NCBI GenBank assembly: GCA_963971225.1
Contig: OZ020269.1
Span: forward strand, 35,237,264-35,301,263
Reading direction: 5' to 3'
DNA: 64,000 nt
DNA from: Melieria omissa
Lineage: Eukaryota; Arthropoda; Insecta; Diptera; Ulidiidae
The position numbers were made by a program, and so were the translations under genes. The first letter of the stretch is position 1. Every line of letters begins with the position of its first letter. Under the pieces are notes generated by a model. It did no database searches. It saw only the letters and a program-made list of their open reading frames with translations, and had not been told where the DNA came from. This document shows, piece after piece, positions 25,351 through 36,303 of this stretch.

Positions 25351-26135
25351 TCGATAGAGGACCTCAGTAGATGAAAAAGTGCCAAGGGATTTTTCCCGGA
25401 ATGTTCGAGTTTTTTTTAAATGCAGTTTAAAGATGGCGGCTTCCGAAACTTTTAAAACATCATATCTCTTGACTCAAATGTCAGAAAGGAATCATTTTTA
25501 CGTCAAATGAAAGCTAATGAAATAAGGTCGATGACACAATATCCTTTTTGGAAAAATGTAATGAAAAAGGATATGAAGGACCTCAATAAAATTTGTATCC
25601 TTGAATATCCTGGAAACCGTGAGAGCTAAATTTATATAAACGACTTCTGGTGAAAAAGCATTCAAACATCTATACTGCTTATAAATTTCATGTAAATAAC
25701 TTTTAAAGTTAAGACTCTACAACGATTAAAAAAATGTGCTTTGCTACATTTGATGTTTTTATGAAGAAACTACGAGATATTCTGTACAAAAAAACATGAA
25801 TTTAGCAGTGTATAATTTTTGAAATGCTCTAGTGGCTTAACAGTTAAAGTGATTGAAATGAAATTAATATGCAGTATAGATCTATGAATGCCTTTTTACC
25901 AGAAGTCTGTTTACCCTTAAGCTGCATGTACACTGTAGAGAAATTTCGGTAGAGCTCTATCTACTCTCGAACTCTCGTCTATCAAATGTGTTTACACTAT
26001 AGAGGATCTCTACTAGAGATTTGACTCTACGTAGAGTTTGATAAACTCTATACAACGATGAACTCTATTCGACGTATACACTATGAACATGTTTTCTCTC
26101 GGCTAGAGCTGTAGAGCAAATTTTTATTCTTGCGA

Positions 26136-26465
26136 ACGAAATTCGGAAAAATGAGTGCGCGCCAGAAGCAAGCAACAGCTGCAGTTGTAGTTTATTTGAA
26201 GAAGAATTCAAAAAAAAGAGTCGGGAATGTTGGGTGCGAAATTGGATCGCGAAACGGCAGAGTGCGGGTGTTTATCGGGAGCTACTTGGTGAATTATAAA
26301 AGAGTGATGCAGCGGCGTATGCCAATTTTTTTTTAATGTCATCCACAAATTTTGAAGCATTGCTACAAATAGTGGCCCCGGTAATCGTAAAAAAAGACAC
26401 ACATTTGCGCAAAGCAATTCCTACAGGAGAAATGTTGGCAGTGACTTTGCGATTTCTTGCTACAG
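26136..26465 (+). pseudogene. Harbinger transposase N-terminal remnant
   Basis: An ATG-led frame MSARQKQATAAVVVYLKK shifts frame near 26215-26230. It then reads as a conserved-looking block (RNWIANRQSAGVYRELLGEL) and NFFLMSSTNFEALLQIVAPV up to GEMLAVTLRFLATG near 26465, followed by a possible donor G|GTAAAT. This matches the N-terminal region of PIF/Harbinger (ALP1-like) transposases. The catalytic DDE part is absent between here and the right end. Confidence 0.6.
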
Positions 26466-26779
26466 GTAAATATAGTACATACATAGTACATGTTTTGAAA
26501 GATTTCTAAATTTAATGCGTGTTTTCGTAGTTGGCGAAAAGAAGTCAATGAAAAAATACCACTAATGCACAGAGGGAACCATGGGAAAACGTCCGCAGAT
26601 GCAAAATACGTTCAAAATATTTTTTGAGAAGAATATTTTTTGAGCTTAGAATGGGAAATTCCATGGCAATACGCGCGTATTTAGACTCTTTGTTTATATG
26701 CGTTTTGTCCGGTAAATGTATGCATTTAAATAAATAAAATAAATTACTTTTACTATCGTGTTACAGGACCCAGCTTTTG

Positions 26780-26954
26780 ATACAAAATTGAAAGCAATGA
26801 ATAACACCCAACGGGAAACATACAACTCGCCAGAACCAGACCCACTTTTCTTTTGTTTGATTTTTCTCACTTCGCTGTTATATTGGCATCGCAGATTGTA
26901 CCACTTTGCGGCCACTTCTTTTACGCCAATGTTACATTTTTCGTCAATTTCCAA
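26780..26954 (-). pseudogene. MADF-domain protein fragment of the Harbinger element
   Basis: The reverse strand frame contains the run EVAAKWYNLRCQYNSEVRKI followed by Lys- and Ser/Gly-rich sequence and a Trp. This is the typical second and third helix region of a MADF (Myb/SANT-like) DNA-binding domain. Harbinger elements encode such a partner protein with the transposase, so the opposite-strand arrangement inside the same TIRs fits. Only the N-terminal part is left. Confidence 0.6.
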
Positions 26955-27714
26955 CTGTAACTAATCAATATGTAAAGTCTTTTTTATTCATGTTATTTAA
27001 CAATTCTTTACATACATGTATGTAAACGTTAAAATTAACGTTAAAGTTTATTAAATAAAATTTGCATAGGTTCAAACAGGTTAATACGGGAAAGCAATGT
27101 AATGGGCCCGGACAACATTTACTGGTTTGCGTAGGGTCCACTGGACCCTTGACTCGAACATCGAAAGCAGTTGAAACGTTTTTTCTTCGGCGCTGATGCC
27201 ATTGCGTTATTCGTTATTGTTTGTGTGGTGGATATTTTGTTGCTCTTAAAAACTCATTAACATCTTCAGTTAAAACCACACTTCAAAAACATTCATAAAT
27301 CGTGAAATTCTCTACTATGCATTCATATAAACAAAAAAACCTGCATGCGAGAGTTCTAAACTCTATTGAACGTGTTCAATAGAGCTAGAGTTCTCGTAGA
27401 GCCAATGAAAAAAGTGTCTACACTACGAAAAACTCTCGACTAAAAAATCTCGGGTAGAGACTGTGACGAGCTCTCGTGGAGAGCTCTACTGAGTGTATAG
27501 ACTTCTCTAGGCGAGATTTTTCTCTAGCTCTCAGTATATTTCTCTACAGTGTATACGTAGCTTTAAACAAATCTTAACCCATTATTGGTCCAGTTAAATT
27601 TTGATTTTCGAAAAATTATAAAATACGTGTCGAATTATTTTTGATTTCGAGTATTTTCAGGAAGTTCGAAATCAATATGTCTCTTAAATCACTTTTCTTC
27701 ATGCAACACCTTAA

Positions 27715-28692
27715 CTCTCCGATGCCCAACAAGGTCCGTAGGGACCTATGGCGTTTTAAAATATCCGGCATTTCAATACGTTCGGAGTGATGAGCTGGAA
27801 ACTTTATGACTTCTATAAATGGATTATTTAGAAGCTGTTAAAATAGATTTAGCCACGATTGCATGTATTTTACCACCAAAATTATCGCATTGAAGTTATT
27901 TCGGGCGTCGATGCCCGACAAGGTCCGCAAGGACCTTGTAGGTAGTTCCATGTAATTTGCTCTTATTTTTTGTTAGTAACTATAAATAGTTAGTGCCAAA
28001 TATTGATAGCAGCACAATTTCAAATAAATCCTTGAAATTAAAATACGTACGGTGATTGGGATCAAATTGATATGCCGCCGTACGCGCTTTCAACAACTGA
28101 GCATGAGTGAACAACCAGCAGTAATGTAGACTTTGGTCAAATATTTGGAAAACAATGAAGAACCTTATTCATTCGCTAAGGAGACAAATTACGAAGATTT
28201 CTTGCCATACGATGAAACATATGATGCTGAAGTTGAACTGAATGTCCCTCTGGCGGATGAAGCTGCCTCCGACGACGATGATCAAACTCCATTATCAATT
28301 TGATAATGGCTGAGGGTATTGCCTAAGTATATATAAAAACGATGGAAAACAGAATACAAATAAAAATAAATTTATACAAAAACCCATTACTCTAAAAAAA
28401 AATGCCATACTTGCAGCGGCCTGGATGCATGAGCTGCTAAAGCAAAGTTAGGCAACTAAATGCAATTATTTTGTACTGTATACGTTTTTGCCTATCTGTC
28501 TGTAGTAACAAATACACATGTGTTTACTAAAAAATATACACGAAGCTTAAGTTTTTGGCTCTCCAAACACATCTACACACATTTTTAACCCTACATTATG
28601 AAATTACACATCTTATATGCAGTTTTACATAAAAGGTCCCTGGGGACCTTGTTGGGCTTTGACGTATAAACAAATTATTGGTTATCCGAGTG
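27715..28692. mobile_element. piggyBac-like TTAA element with ORF remnant (978 bp)
   Basis: TTAA at 27711-27714 and 28693-28696 flank moderately matching ends (CTCTCCGATGCCC and, reversed from the right, CACTCGGATAACC). Both arms carry CCCAACAAGGTCC-type motifs plus palindromic GGTCC repeats. The + strand at about 28103-28300 reads MSEQPAVM, then a stop, then an acidic stretch (EEPYSFAKETNYEDFLPYDE ... DDDDQ). This resembles the acidic N-terminus of piggyBac transposases. The catalytic domain is missing. Confidence 0.6.
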
Positions 28693-28709
28693 TTAATACA
28701 TTTTTTGCC

Positions 28710-29066
28710 CCTTTAAACCCCGAATTTCCAAAAATTCCGTCTTAGCGGAAATTTCATGTTTGTAGCTTCAGCGGCTTGGGCTGAGCGATAATGAATCAAT
28801 TAATCAATCAGTAAGTCAGTTAGGGCAAACAATCTATGTATATAAAAATGCCCACGCCCTCTTGTACAATGCGCACAACTTTCTTATAGTCGAATTGTGC
28901 TACTAAGTGGAAAGTTCGTACCAAGTTTCACTGATGTGTGTGTACTGCATAACTGTTGGATCATAAAAAATGTGCCACGCCCCTTGACTAACGCCGATTT
29001 TATCTCATCAGTAGAATAACTTATCTATTAAACGACGGTACACCAGATTTCAATGCTCTGCGGAGC
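28710..29066 (+). mobile_element. HINE-like element, left part (interrupted)
   Basis: Contains phrases typical of insect HINE/Helitron-like repeats: GCGGAAATTTCATG, CAGCGGCTTGGGCTGAGCG, TATGTATATAAAAATGCCCA and CCACGCCC repeats. It is cut at a TA by the Tc1/mariner element at 29069-30365 and continues at 30368. Confidence 0.5.
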
Positions 29067-29068
29067 TA

Positions 29069-30365
29069 AGGACTGTATCGAAAATTATAAATACACCAAA
29101 ACATGCTTCATACCAGTGCATAACAAAAGTTAGAATTTATTTTTTTTTATAAATGGCATTTCACATTGTATATTTTTGTAAATAGCAACAAAAAAAATTA
29201 TTTAGTGGGAGGCTAACCCACATTTTTAATCTTTTTGTCGAGGTCCTTTTTTAAATTCTGGACACAGCCAGAATCTAATTTTCTGTTAACACTATTCCCA
29301 TCTTTTTTAAATTTTTGAACGGAGTTAGCCGGTTTAGATCTTTTTGTAAGGTCCCTCTTCATCAACGTCCAAAATTTTTCGATAGGGCGTATCTCTGGAC
29401 ACTTTGGAAGATTCATGTTTTTCTTAACAAAATTTATGTTCTTCTCTTCATACCACGTTAGTACTGGCTTAGCATAATGGCAAAAAGCTAAGTCAGCGCA
29501 AAACCAAGTCTTGCCAGTGTGTTTTTTCACCAACGGCAGCAATCCCTACTTGAGGCACTCATTTAGGTACATTTCAGCGTTCAGGGGCTTGTCCGTGAAG
29601 AGTGGAGTCGACATTTTTTCACACTTGCATATTGCTTGCCAAACAAGAATCTTATTGCCAAATTTTTCGCCAAAAATTGATTTGCCAGCTTTGAAATTTC
29701 ACTGCCTTTCGGAACTGCGTAGAATTGGGGTCCTGGCCGCGTTTTGTAGTCCAATTTCACGTATGTTTCGTCGTCCATTATGATACAATCAAATTTTTGC
29801 CTACAAATATAGTCGTACAATTTTCGGGATCTGGTTTTCACCTGCGCGCATTGCTGAGTGCTTCGTTTCGGCTGTTTTTGCTTTCTATATGTTCCCAACT
29901 GGATTCTCTTCTTGGCACGTTGAACCATTGCTGCACTCGTTCCGACTTTTTTTGCGCAATCGCGTACGGATATCTCCTTATTTTCTTAAATAAGGCACAT
30001 ATCTTAGTATCTAGCAATGGTTAGGACGCACCCTTTTTACAACCTTGTCCTGGTAAATCTTCAAATGTGCAATGTGTAGTATACCGGCGAATAGTTTTTG
30101 CACAGCAAACAGGCTAACATTTGCTTCTTTTGCTAGTTTTCTATACGACATTCCTTTGTTGATGCCCATTTGGACAAAATTTCCTGACGAAGTTTTGCGG
30201 AAAGCCCTCTCATTTTTAAGCGTTTCGATATACTACAACAAATTTTTCACGAAAATAACAATTTGAACCTCTAGAATCTAAAAACCGATATTGCTGAGCA
30301 ACCAACATTGCATAGCCCACTTTATATGATTTTTATAGTGTATTCATAATTTTCGATACAGTCCT
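29069..30365 (-). mobile_element. Tc1/mariner element with DD37E spacing, defective (1297 bp)
   Basis: Inverted repeats AGGACTGTATCGAAAATTAT start at 29069 and, reversed, end at 30365. TA duplications flank them (29067-29068, 30366-30367). The minus strand carries the transposase: an N-terminal helix-turn-helix region near 30260-29930, the first catalytic Asp in MDDETYVKLDYK (about 29780), the second in CADLAFCHY (about 29490), and the Glu in PEIRPIEKFW. Counting by eye gives 37 residues between the second Asp and the Glu of PIE, the DD37E spacing reported for some insect families. The frame is broken by a shift near the A-run at about 29660 and by a TAG near 29550, so this copy cannot move itself. 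Confidence 0.85.
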
Positions 30366-30367
30366 TA

Positions 30368-30667
30368 TTCCATTTAAAAGATTTATACACGCCCCCTTGG
30401 TAAATACCCACCCCATTCCCTCGGTCGAAGGACATGATTAAATAGTAAGTTTGTACCAAATTTAGTTGATGTGTGACTTATGGTTCCAAAGTTATTGTCT
30501 AAAAATGTATTCTGGTGGTGCCACGCCCTGTTTTCCCAACTTTTCTTTTTTCCTAAACCTTCACGTAACAATTTCGAACGAACCCGCCGAAGGAAGTATC
30601 CACGTTGGTCCAATTGTTTTCAAGTTTTAAGCAGCCGAACGAACCACGATTCATTTTTATATATATA
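30368..30667 (+). mobile_element. HINE-like element, right part
   Basis: Continuation of 28710-29066 after the Tc1/mariner insertion: CACGCCCCCTTGG, TACCCACCCCATTCCC, GTTTGTACCAAA, GGTGCCACGCCC, then an end with TTTTTATATATATAGATTCG. The two halves line up with the fragment at 15340-15560. Confidence 0.5.
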
Positions 30668-30952
30668 GATTCGAATATACATATGGTATACATAGTATTT
30701 TTGAATAATAAAATATATTTTACATGGGCGAAAAAAATTAAATATTTTCTATGGAACAAGTTGAGAAATTTATATAAAACCTAACTGTTTATGTACGGAT
30801 TTTCATTTCGTACGATTTTATTCCTAAATTGGGACTTATAAGGGATTTTGTACCAAAATCTGGCTTTTTTAACGCGGTAATTTTTTAGTCCCAGTAAACC
30901 GCATATAAAGAGGATCATGTGCAATTTAATTTGTAAATCTAATACGGTCAGA

Positions 30953-31192
30953 TGGGGTAAATGTAAACAAGGGGTAAATGTAAACAGGGGTTATTTTATG
31001 TTTTTAAAATTAACTGCAACAGACCATGACCCAAAAATATATTAATTTACATGCTAAATTAATATATTAATTAAAAATATATTAATTTACATGCTAAATT
31101 AATATTTTTTTGGGTCATGGGCTGGTGCAGTTAATTTTAAAAGCATAAAATGACCGCTGTTTACATTTACCCCTTGTTTACATTTCCCCCAT
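30953..31192. mobile_element. Foldback MITE with arms of about 115 bp
   Basis: Almost the whole unit is an inverted repeat. ATGGGGTAAATGTAAACAAG and GGGGTAAATGTAAACAGG on the left are mirrored by GTTTACATTTACCCCTTG and CATTTCCCCCAT on the right. An AT-rich core with two ATTAATTTACATGCTAAATT copies lies between. The RNA or single strand would form a long hairpin. No coding capacity. Confidence 0.7.
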
Positions 31193-31195
31193 GTA

Positions 31196-31482
31196 CAAAC
31201 CTACCATTTTCTCTTTCGAAAGAGGGCATTGAATAAGGGGCAGGTATTGAGCAAGAGGGCATGGCACCGCCCACATAATTTAAATCCGGTTCAAGCGCAG
31301 TCCATTTCTTTACTGAAACTTAGCAGCAACATTGCTTATTTGTGGGCTTCGATTGCGTTAATCAGTAGCTCCTCCTCTTCCTTCAGTTGGTTTTCTTCGT
31401 CAATTTGCATCGCCATAGATTCGCCATCTCGCGTATTTCATTGTAAAACAACAAAAATGTCGTGCGAGACAAAGTTCGCTTA
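31196..31482 (+). mobile_element. HINE-like 3' fragment (same family as 57771-58541)
   Basis: Sequence from ACCTACCATTTTCTCTTTCG to GTCGTGCGAGACAAAGTTCGC is nearly identical to 58248-58530, including GAGGGCATTGAATAAGGGGC and AATTTAAATCCGGTTCAAGC. The terminal GGGGTCAGCTAGT of the 58 kb copy is missing, so the 3' end is truncated. Confidence 0.75.
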
Positions 31483-31489
31483 AAATGCT

Positions 31490-32150
31490 CGCCGGTGAAA
31501 ATCGTGTTCAACGATGAAGAAAGTGATTTTTTACTGTTAATAAGAAATGCAAAAACTGCGTATGTTTATTTACGGCTGAGTTGTTTAACATTATTGATCC
31601 TTGCTTTGTTGGTTGGGATTATAGAAATTACAATAGAATTAGATAAATTAATTGTTATCAAAATGAATAGTGGAATGTTACCACTCTACGCCGTGGATGG
31701 TAAAATTGTATACACCTGCTACCACATTTCCTACATCCGACATTAGCGACGCTAACTCGTATTTCGAGAAATAATCGGAAATCTCAGCAAATAAATGAAT
31801 GATAATAAATTTTATAAATTGAAATATTAAAAAAAAAATCCTCTCAAATCCAAAATACAAAATACAAAAATACAATCTCAAGTCAAATACAACGTTCAAG
31901 TTTTTCAGCGAGTACAGACAAATGAAGTGTTGAATCCAAGCTTCACCCTCAACTTCGGATGGTGGAACTGTTTTCTAAAAAAATTCAGGGAATGATCGTT
32001 AAACAATGATTGAAAAATACGTACGGAATGGAGCCTATCACATTATTACTGGCAACACTGTGCGAAGTTAAAATGTTTGGAGAGGTAAAGTGAATTTCTT
32101 GCAAAGGAAATATGGCAACTCCAGTAATCAGATTGTGTTAATTTTGTGAA
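31490..32150. other. Intergenic, p47 upstream region
   Basis: AT-rich sequence without a recognised gene. An initiator-like TCAGTTCG at 32158-32165 lies 50 bases before the p47 start codon and may mark its transcription start. Confidence 0.4.
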
Positions 32151-32213
32151 ATCATTGTCAGTTCGTTGGGAATAAACCTCTAATTGATAATTCAACTTTC
32201 GACGCTAACGAAG

Positions 32214-33769
32214 ATGTCCAATCACGACGAGTTGATTGCACAGTTTATAGAGATAAGTGGAGGAGAAGAAAGTGTTGCCAGATTCTATTTAGCCAGTTCC
32301 AACTGGTCATTGGAGGTCAGTATACGCGTCTGTCATCTGGTCATACTTGTATAGATTAGAACTAAGCGGTTTGTGGTAACCATTGCAGGATGCTCTGTCT
32401 AATTTCCTTGGAAATCAAGGGGAGAGCGAGAGCAGCGGTAATGACCAGTCTGGGGCGAGAACTGGAGGCGGGTCGTCCTCTGAGGAGCATTCGGCACACA
32501 CAAATACTGCCGGTGGTAGCGCTGTCCCTGAGAACAGCGACGCCGACAATTTTGGAAAAAAGGCCACCGACAGGCCGAGGTATGCATGCTGATTGTTGTT
32601 TGTTTAGGTGGCGGCGACGATTCTTATTCATGTCTCAGATTCGCCACATTAAATGCGTTGACAAAACGCTCGTCCAGCGAGGAAGAGGGGCAGGCCTTTT
32701 ATGCTGGTGGTTCGGAGCGGTCAGGCCAGCAAGTGTTAGGGCCTCCGAAACGCAAGAATTTCCGGGAGATGCTGACCGATATGTTTCGGATGGCGCAAGA
32801 CCAAAGCGGCGGTGAAACAGCTGCGTCGACTGCGCCATCTACCTCGTCTGGGATCAGTTGGGGCCAAGGAGTGCGTCTGGGCATGACCGATAGCGACCAC
32901 GCGGTTGTAGCTTCACAGGACAGCGCAAGCGGCACCGATGACAAAAAACCCGTGGTAGTGCTGAAACTCTGGAGTCAGGGCTTTTCAATTGATGATGGGG
33001 AGCTGCGTCTGTACGACGATCCAGAGAACAAGGAGTTCTTAGAAACTGTGATGCGTGGGTAAGAGCCATTTTCAACAGAATACTCCTTGGAACAATCAAT
33101 TTGAATATGTGTTGAAATTGACAGCGAAATTCCGAATGAATTGCTTGAAATGGGCTGGATGGTGAACGTGGATGTGGAGGACCACAGACTTGAAGACTAC
33201 AAGCGGACCGCCGCAACCCAAACGTTTAAAGGATCTGGACATACATTAGGCAGGTAAACACGAAGTCGGTTATCGAGTCGAGTGGGCAAATTCTGAGGAC
33301 TGGTATAGTTTAATTATTTAATAATTTGGAACTCTGAATAGTCCCACACCAAACATCGAGGGTGCGACACTTCCAAGTAAGCAGCCAGCCGCAGCTCAAG
33401 CAAGTGAAAGCCAGGCCGACAATGAAAAAACTGCGAAAGAGAAAATTCACGTAAATACAGAGCAGCCAACCACCACATTACAGATTCGCCTAGCTGACGG
33501 TTCGCGTTTAATGGCACAATTCAACCTGACGCACACTGTGGCCGATATACATCAATATATCCAAATGTATGTACGCCAAACTTTTGGTAAAATTATACGA
33601 AACGTAGTAAAAAACAATGTAATTTATTTATCCCAGCGCAAGGCCCCAGTATGCAAACAGTAGCTTCAGGCTGGTCTCATCGTTCCCAACACGCGAATTA
33701 GCCGACAACTCTGCAACGATTGACGCAGCTGGACTTAAGAACGCTGCGATATTGCAACGGATGATGTGA
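32214..33769 (+). CDS. p47: p47 (NSFL1 cofactor), p97/VCP adaptor
   Basis: An adaptor that brings the AAA ATPase p97/VCP to ubiquitinated targets and to Golgi/ER membrane fusion. Exons 32214-32315, 32389-32579, 32639-33058, 33125-33253, 33342-33566 and 33637-33769 join in phase to give 399 residues, close to animal p47. Residues 1-45 form a UBA-like domain (SNHDELIAQFIEISGGEESV, ARFYLASSNWSLE). A Ser/Gly-rich linker follows. The SEP domain starts near 200 (VVVLKLWSQGFSIDDGELR, then GEIPNELLEMG, then FKGSGHTLGS). The UBX domain fills the last 80 residues, with the p97-binding loop SFPTREL and a final ILQRMM. The start is the only ATG giving the full UBA. The GT92-like gene converges from the other strand. 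Confidence 0.95.
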
Positions 33770-34122
33770 ATTATTACGGCCAGCAAGCTAGTATCCATAA
33801 CACATTCAGAAGTGCATGGTATTTGAATTTATATTTTCTCTAGTGTAGATGAATATGGAATATTGCAATGCCAACAATTCTACATAATAAAAATGCACGA
33901 ACCGAACTTCGTATTATAGTTTCAGTTCGTCATATATATTGCTTAAGACTTGCCGTTTGTCTTTTGAATACTGTTCCATTGATAACCAATACAAAGCCTC
34001 AATTGATCTGTTATCCAATAACTATTTATACGCATGAATCTGCATGTGTACTTAAATGAATACGCAGTAAACGTATTTTTGTCTACCTTTCTTCAATATG
34101 ATTATCCAAAGAGTCAATGTCC

Positions 34123-34188
34123 AATAAACTTAAAGCAAGACATGTATTGTTGAGTATATTCGAAGTATTTGAAATAAATTTTATTTCA
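34123..34188. terminator. Convergent poly(A) signals for p47 (+) and the GT92-like gene (-)
   Basis: AATAAA at 34123-34128 serves the + strand. The palindrome-like GAAATAAATTTTATTTC at 34171-34187 gives AATAAA on both strands. The two genes end only about 660 bases apart (stop to stop), so their 3' ends meet here. Confidence 0.5.
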
Positions 34189-34429
34189 CTATGATTTTGT
34201 GAGAATGTAAATTCTTAACAAGCTCTCCTCGATGAATAAGCATACGGCTACTAATTAATCTTAGATTAAAATTAACTTAGATAATTCTCAACAATCGAAT
34301 AAGTAATTTCTTCCAAATTCGGTTTTGTCAAGTCGAATCTTCTGAAAGTAGGCAAGCAGTGTGTTGGTGACTTATGTATTGCAGTGGTTGAAATTGTGGT
34401 TCTGATTCGTTGGCTGCCTGCGGTCTGCC

Positions 34430-35734
34430 TTACTTGGACATTAGTTCATTTACTTCACCGAGCACTCCCTGGATGTGCTGCATAAAGTCTTGGCGCAATG
34501 AGTTGTGCCAGTTATGGAGTCCGTCTTTGCCTACATGGTCGCACGCGGTGTATTTGTGTGCCATTGCCAGAGTCACCGGAAGTGTTATACTGTTCGCGAC
34601 AGAGTTGCCCGTTGACACAGTTGCGAGTGGCACATGCGGCCGATATATGAAAATACGGTGTGGTAGCTGCAGTTCTGGGTCGTACAAGCTGTTATTAACT
34701 AACAACCGATTGCTGCGATCCATGCACACTGAGAATGAGTGCATCTCGAAGCGATTAACCTCCGCAGAGTAGCGATGCATTGAGCGTAGCACCGAACGGT
34801 CATTGCTCAGTTTTGCGTTCGGCAGGAAGAACTCGTTTGGGGAAAGCAACATGACATGCCGCGCCAGATTCATGTTACGTAGCAGACAATCCTCCTCAAC
34901 AATGCTGCGCAAGCGCTCCGTGCTGTTTGCATAGTTGAAGGGAAAATTGAACGGCAGTAGGTGTATCTGAATGCCCTTGGTAAGCAGCACTTTCTGGAGA
35001 ATCCGCTGGGGTAATGCATCAGCATTATAAACGATGAAATGCTCAACGCCAAGCACGAAATGATAGTAGAAAAATTGCAACCAATTAGATTCATCGTCTT
35101 TGGCAAAGTTCGAGCTAACGTTGAAGCTAGCCAAGTCGACGCAAATTGTGGCCAATTGCCTAGTTGTTGTGGTTTCTTCGTCCTTCCTTTTCACATGACG
35201 CAGCCGCAATCTATACTCGGATCGTGGGGCGGTTGCGCTAAGATCAGTGTATGCTATGCTCTGCGGCACTCCAGAAATGCTTCGAAGGCGACAAAAAAAG
35301 TTGTAGCTGGTAAATTCATTGCCTTCAGCTGCACTTCCAGATCCCGAAGACGTGCGTTGAAAGTGAAACTTGCCTTGAACAGTTCGGTCGTCGTATAGGG
35401 CACTGCAGTGGAAGTTTACAACAGCACCGCTTTTTCCGACCACGAGAGCAACCGCTTCTCCGCCCACCAGCAACTCGTTCCGATGCCAGTAAGCTGCGTA
35501 CGCATGAAAGGAGTCTCCAATAACCTGCCACACGGGCAATGGTCGTGTGAAATCGTACACACTTTTGGCCGTAATGTTGCTAACTTGGCGTAGAACAGCT
35601 GCATCCTTACGGCTAAAAAAGTTTACGGCACTCAGCACATCCTTTAGCCGGCTATTCTCGCTCTTGTAAAATAGCAACACCGTCACGCTGATGCACGACA
35701 CGAGAAACAACAGAAGTTGGTGGTATTTACGCAT
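34430..35734 (-). CDS. Glycosyltransferase family 92 (DUF23)-like type II membrane protein
   Basis: A single-exon gene of 434 residues. A short cytosolic start MRKYHQ is followed by a hydrophobic signal anchor (residues 7-23, LLLFLVSCISVTVLLFY), a stem, and a lumenal domain, as in Golgi glycosyltransferases. From about residue 196 the pattern CVDLASF, then NWLQFFYYHFVLGVEHFIVYN, then RHVMLLSPNEFFLP, and later HKYTACDHV near the C-terminus fits the GT92/DUF23 family, which transfers galactose to glycans in the characterised members. I give no symbol because I cannot tell which fly paralog it is. The ATG at 35734 is the first in frame and gives the full anchor. The acceptor sugar is unknown. 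It converges with p47; no other gene overlaps it. Confidence 0.8.
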   Translation of the reverse strand: MRKYHQLLLFLVSCISVTVLLFYKSENSRLKDVLSAVNFFSRKDAAVLRQVSNITAKSVYDFTRPLPVWQVIGDSFHAYAAYWHRNELLVGGEAVALVVGKSGAVVNFHCSALYDDRTVQGKFHFQRTSSGSGSAAEGNEFTSYNFFCRLRSISGVPQSIAYTDLSATAPRSEYRLRLRHVKRKDEETTTTRQLATICVDLASFNVSSNFAKDDESNWLQFFYYHFVLGVEHFIVYNADALPQRILQKVLLTKGIQIHLLPFNFPFNYANSTERLRSIVEEDCLLRNMNLARHVMLLSPNEFFLPNAKLSNDRSVLRSMHRYSAEVNRFEMHSFSVCMDRSNRLLVNNSLYDPELQLPHRIFIYRPHVPLATVSTGNSVANSITLPVTLAMAHKYTACDHVGKDGLHNWHNSLRQDFMQHIQGVLGEVNELMSK

Positions 35735-35759
35735 TTCGGCTTCATCTAATGCTCATCAC

Positions 35760-36300
35760 TATTAGTTGAGTTACAAAATAATGCCCGTATAAAAATACTC
35801 GAGTGACCTTAAAGCCTAAACAAATCTGCCGCAATCAATTAAATACTCAATAGCAGATACCCAAAGAAGCAATTTGCTTAAAGTATCGACGATAGAATTA
35901 ATCGAATTCGTCAACCATATGAAATAAATCGCTATATAAAAACACTTAAATTTGAACACATTCGCTTTCTATTCAACATTGCAATTTAATGAGTTAAGAA
36001 TACTGTATTTTTTAATTGGTAAGCAAATTTATAATCTTACAATCTTATAATCTTTTATTTAAAGATTGAAATTCACATAACCATTAATTTAATGAATTTC
36101 TATCGAGCTTACTTTGAGCTGGTAATACCAACGGTATTCAAAATAATATATACATATGTACCAGTGTCATCTCAAATATAAAGATGTCAAGCAATTACGG
36201 GTAGAAGCAGTGCTGCCACAATTTTGCTTAAGCAATGTATAACTCAAAAGAAATAAAAACGATCGGTTCGTTTTGTTCGGCTCATCCAACGATTAATACA
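35760..36300. other. No gene recognised
   Basis: AT-rich upstream flank of the GT92-like gene. No reading frame or repeat with clear ends was seen. Confidence 0.4.
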
Positions 36301-36303
36301 CTT

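Larger units (their letters stand above)
25920..27562. mobile_element. Harbinger (PIF) element, internally deleted (1643 bp)
   Basis: TTA at 25917-25919 and 27563-27565 flank inverted repeats. The left end is AGCTGCATGTACACTGTAGA and the right end reversed is AGCTACGTATACACTGTAGA. The next 200 bases at each end are filled with AGAGCTCT- and ACTCTA-like repeats in opposite orientation. Two Harbinger-type genes remain. On the + strand (about 26220-26460, frames broken) are WIANR-, GVYRELL- and NFFLMSS-like blocks of the transposase N-terminus. On the - strand (26954-26780) is a MADF/Myb-like start. A 3-bp TTA duplication and this gene pair are typical of Harbinger. The DDE core is deleted, so the copy is not autonomous. 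Confidence 0.75.

Noticed and set aside
32390..32944. Long alternative frames over p47 exons 2 and 3 on both strands
   Set aside because: They conflict with the p47 frame, which is supported by UBA, SEP and UBX motifs and in-phase splice sites.
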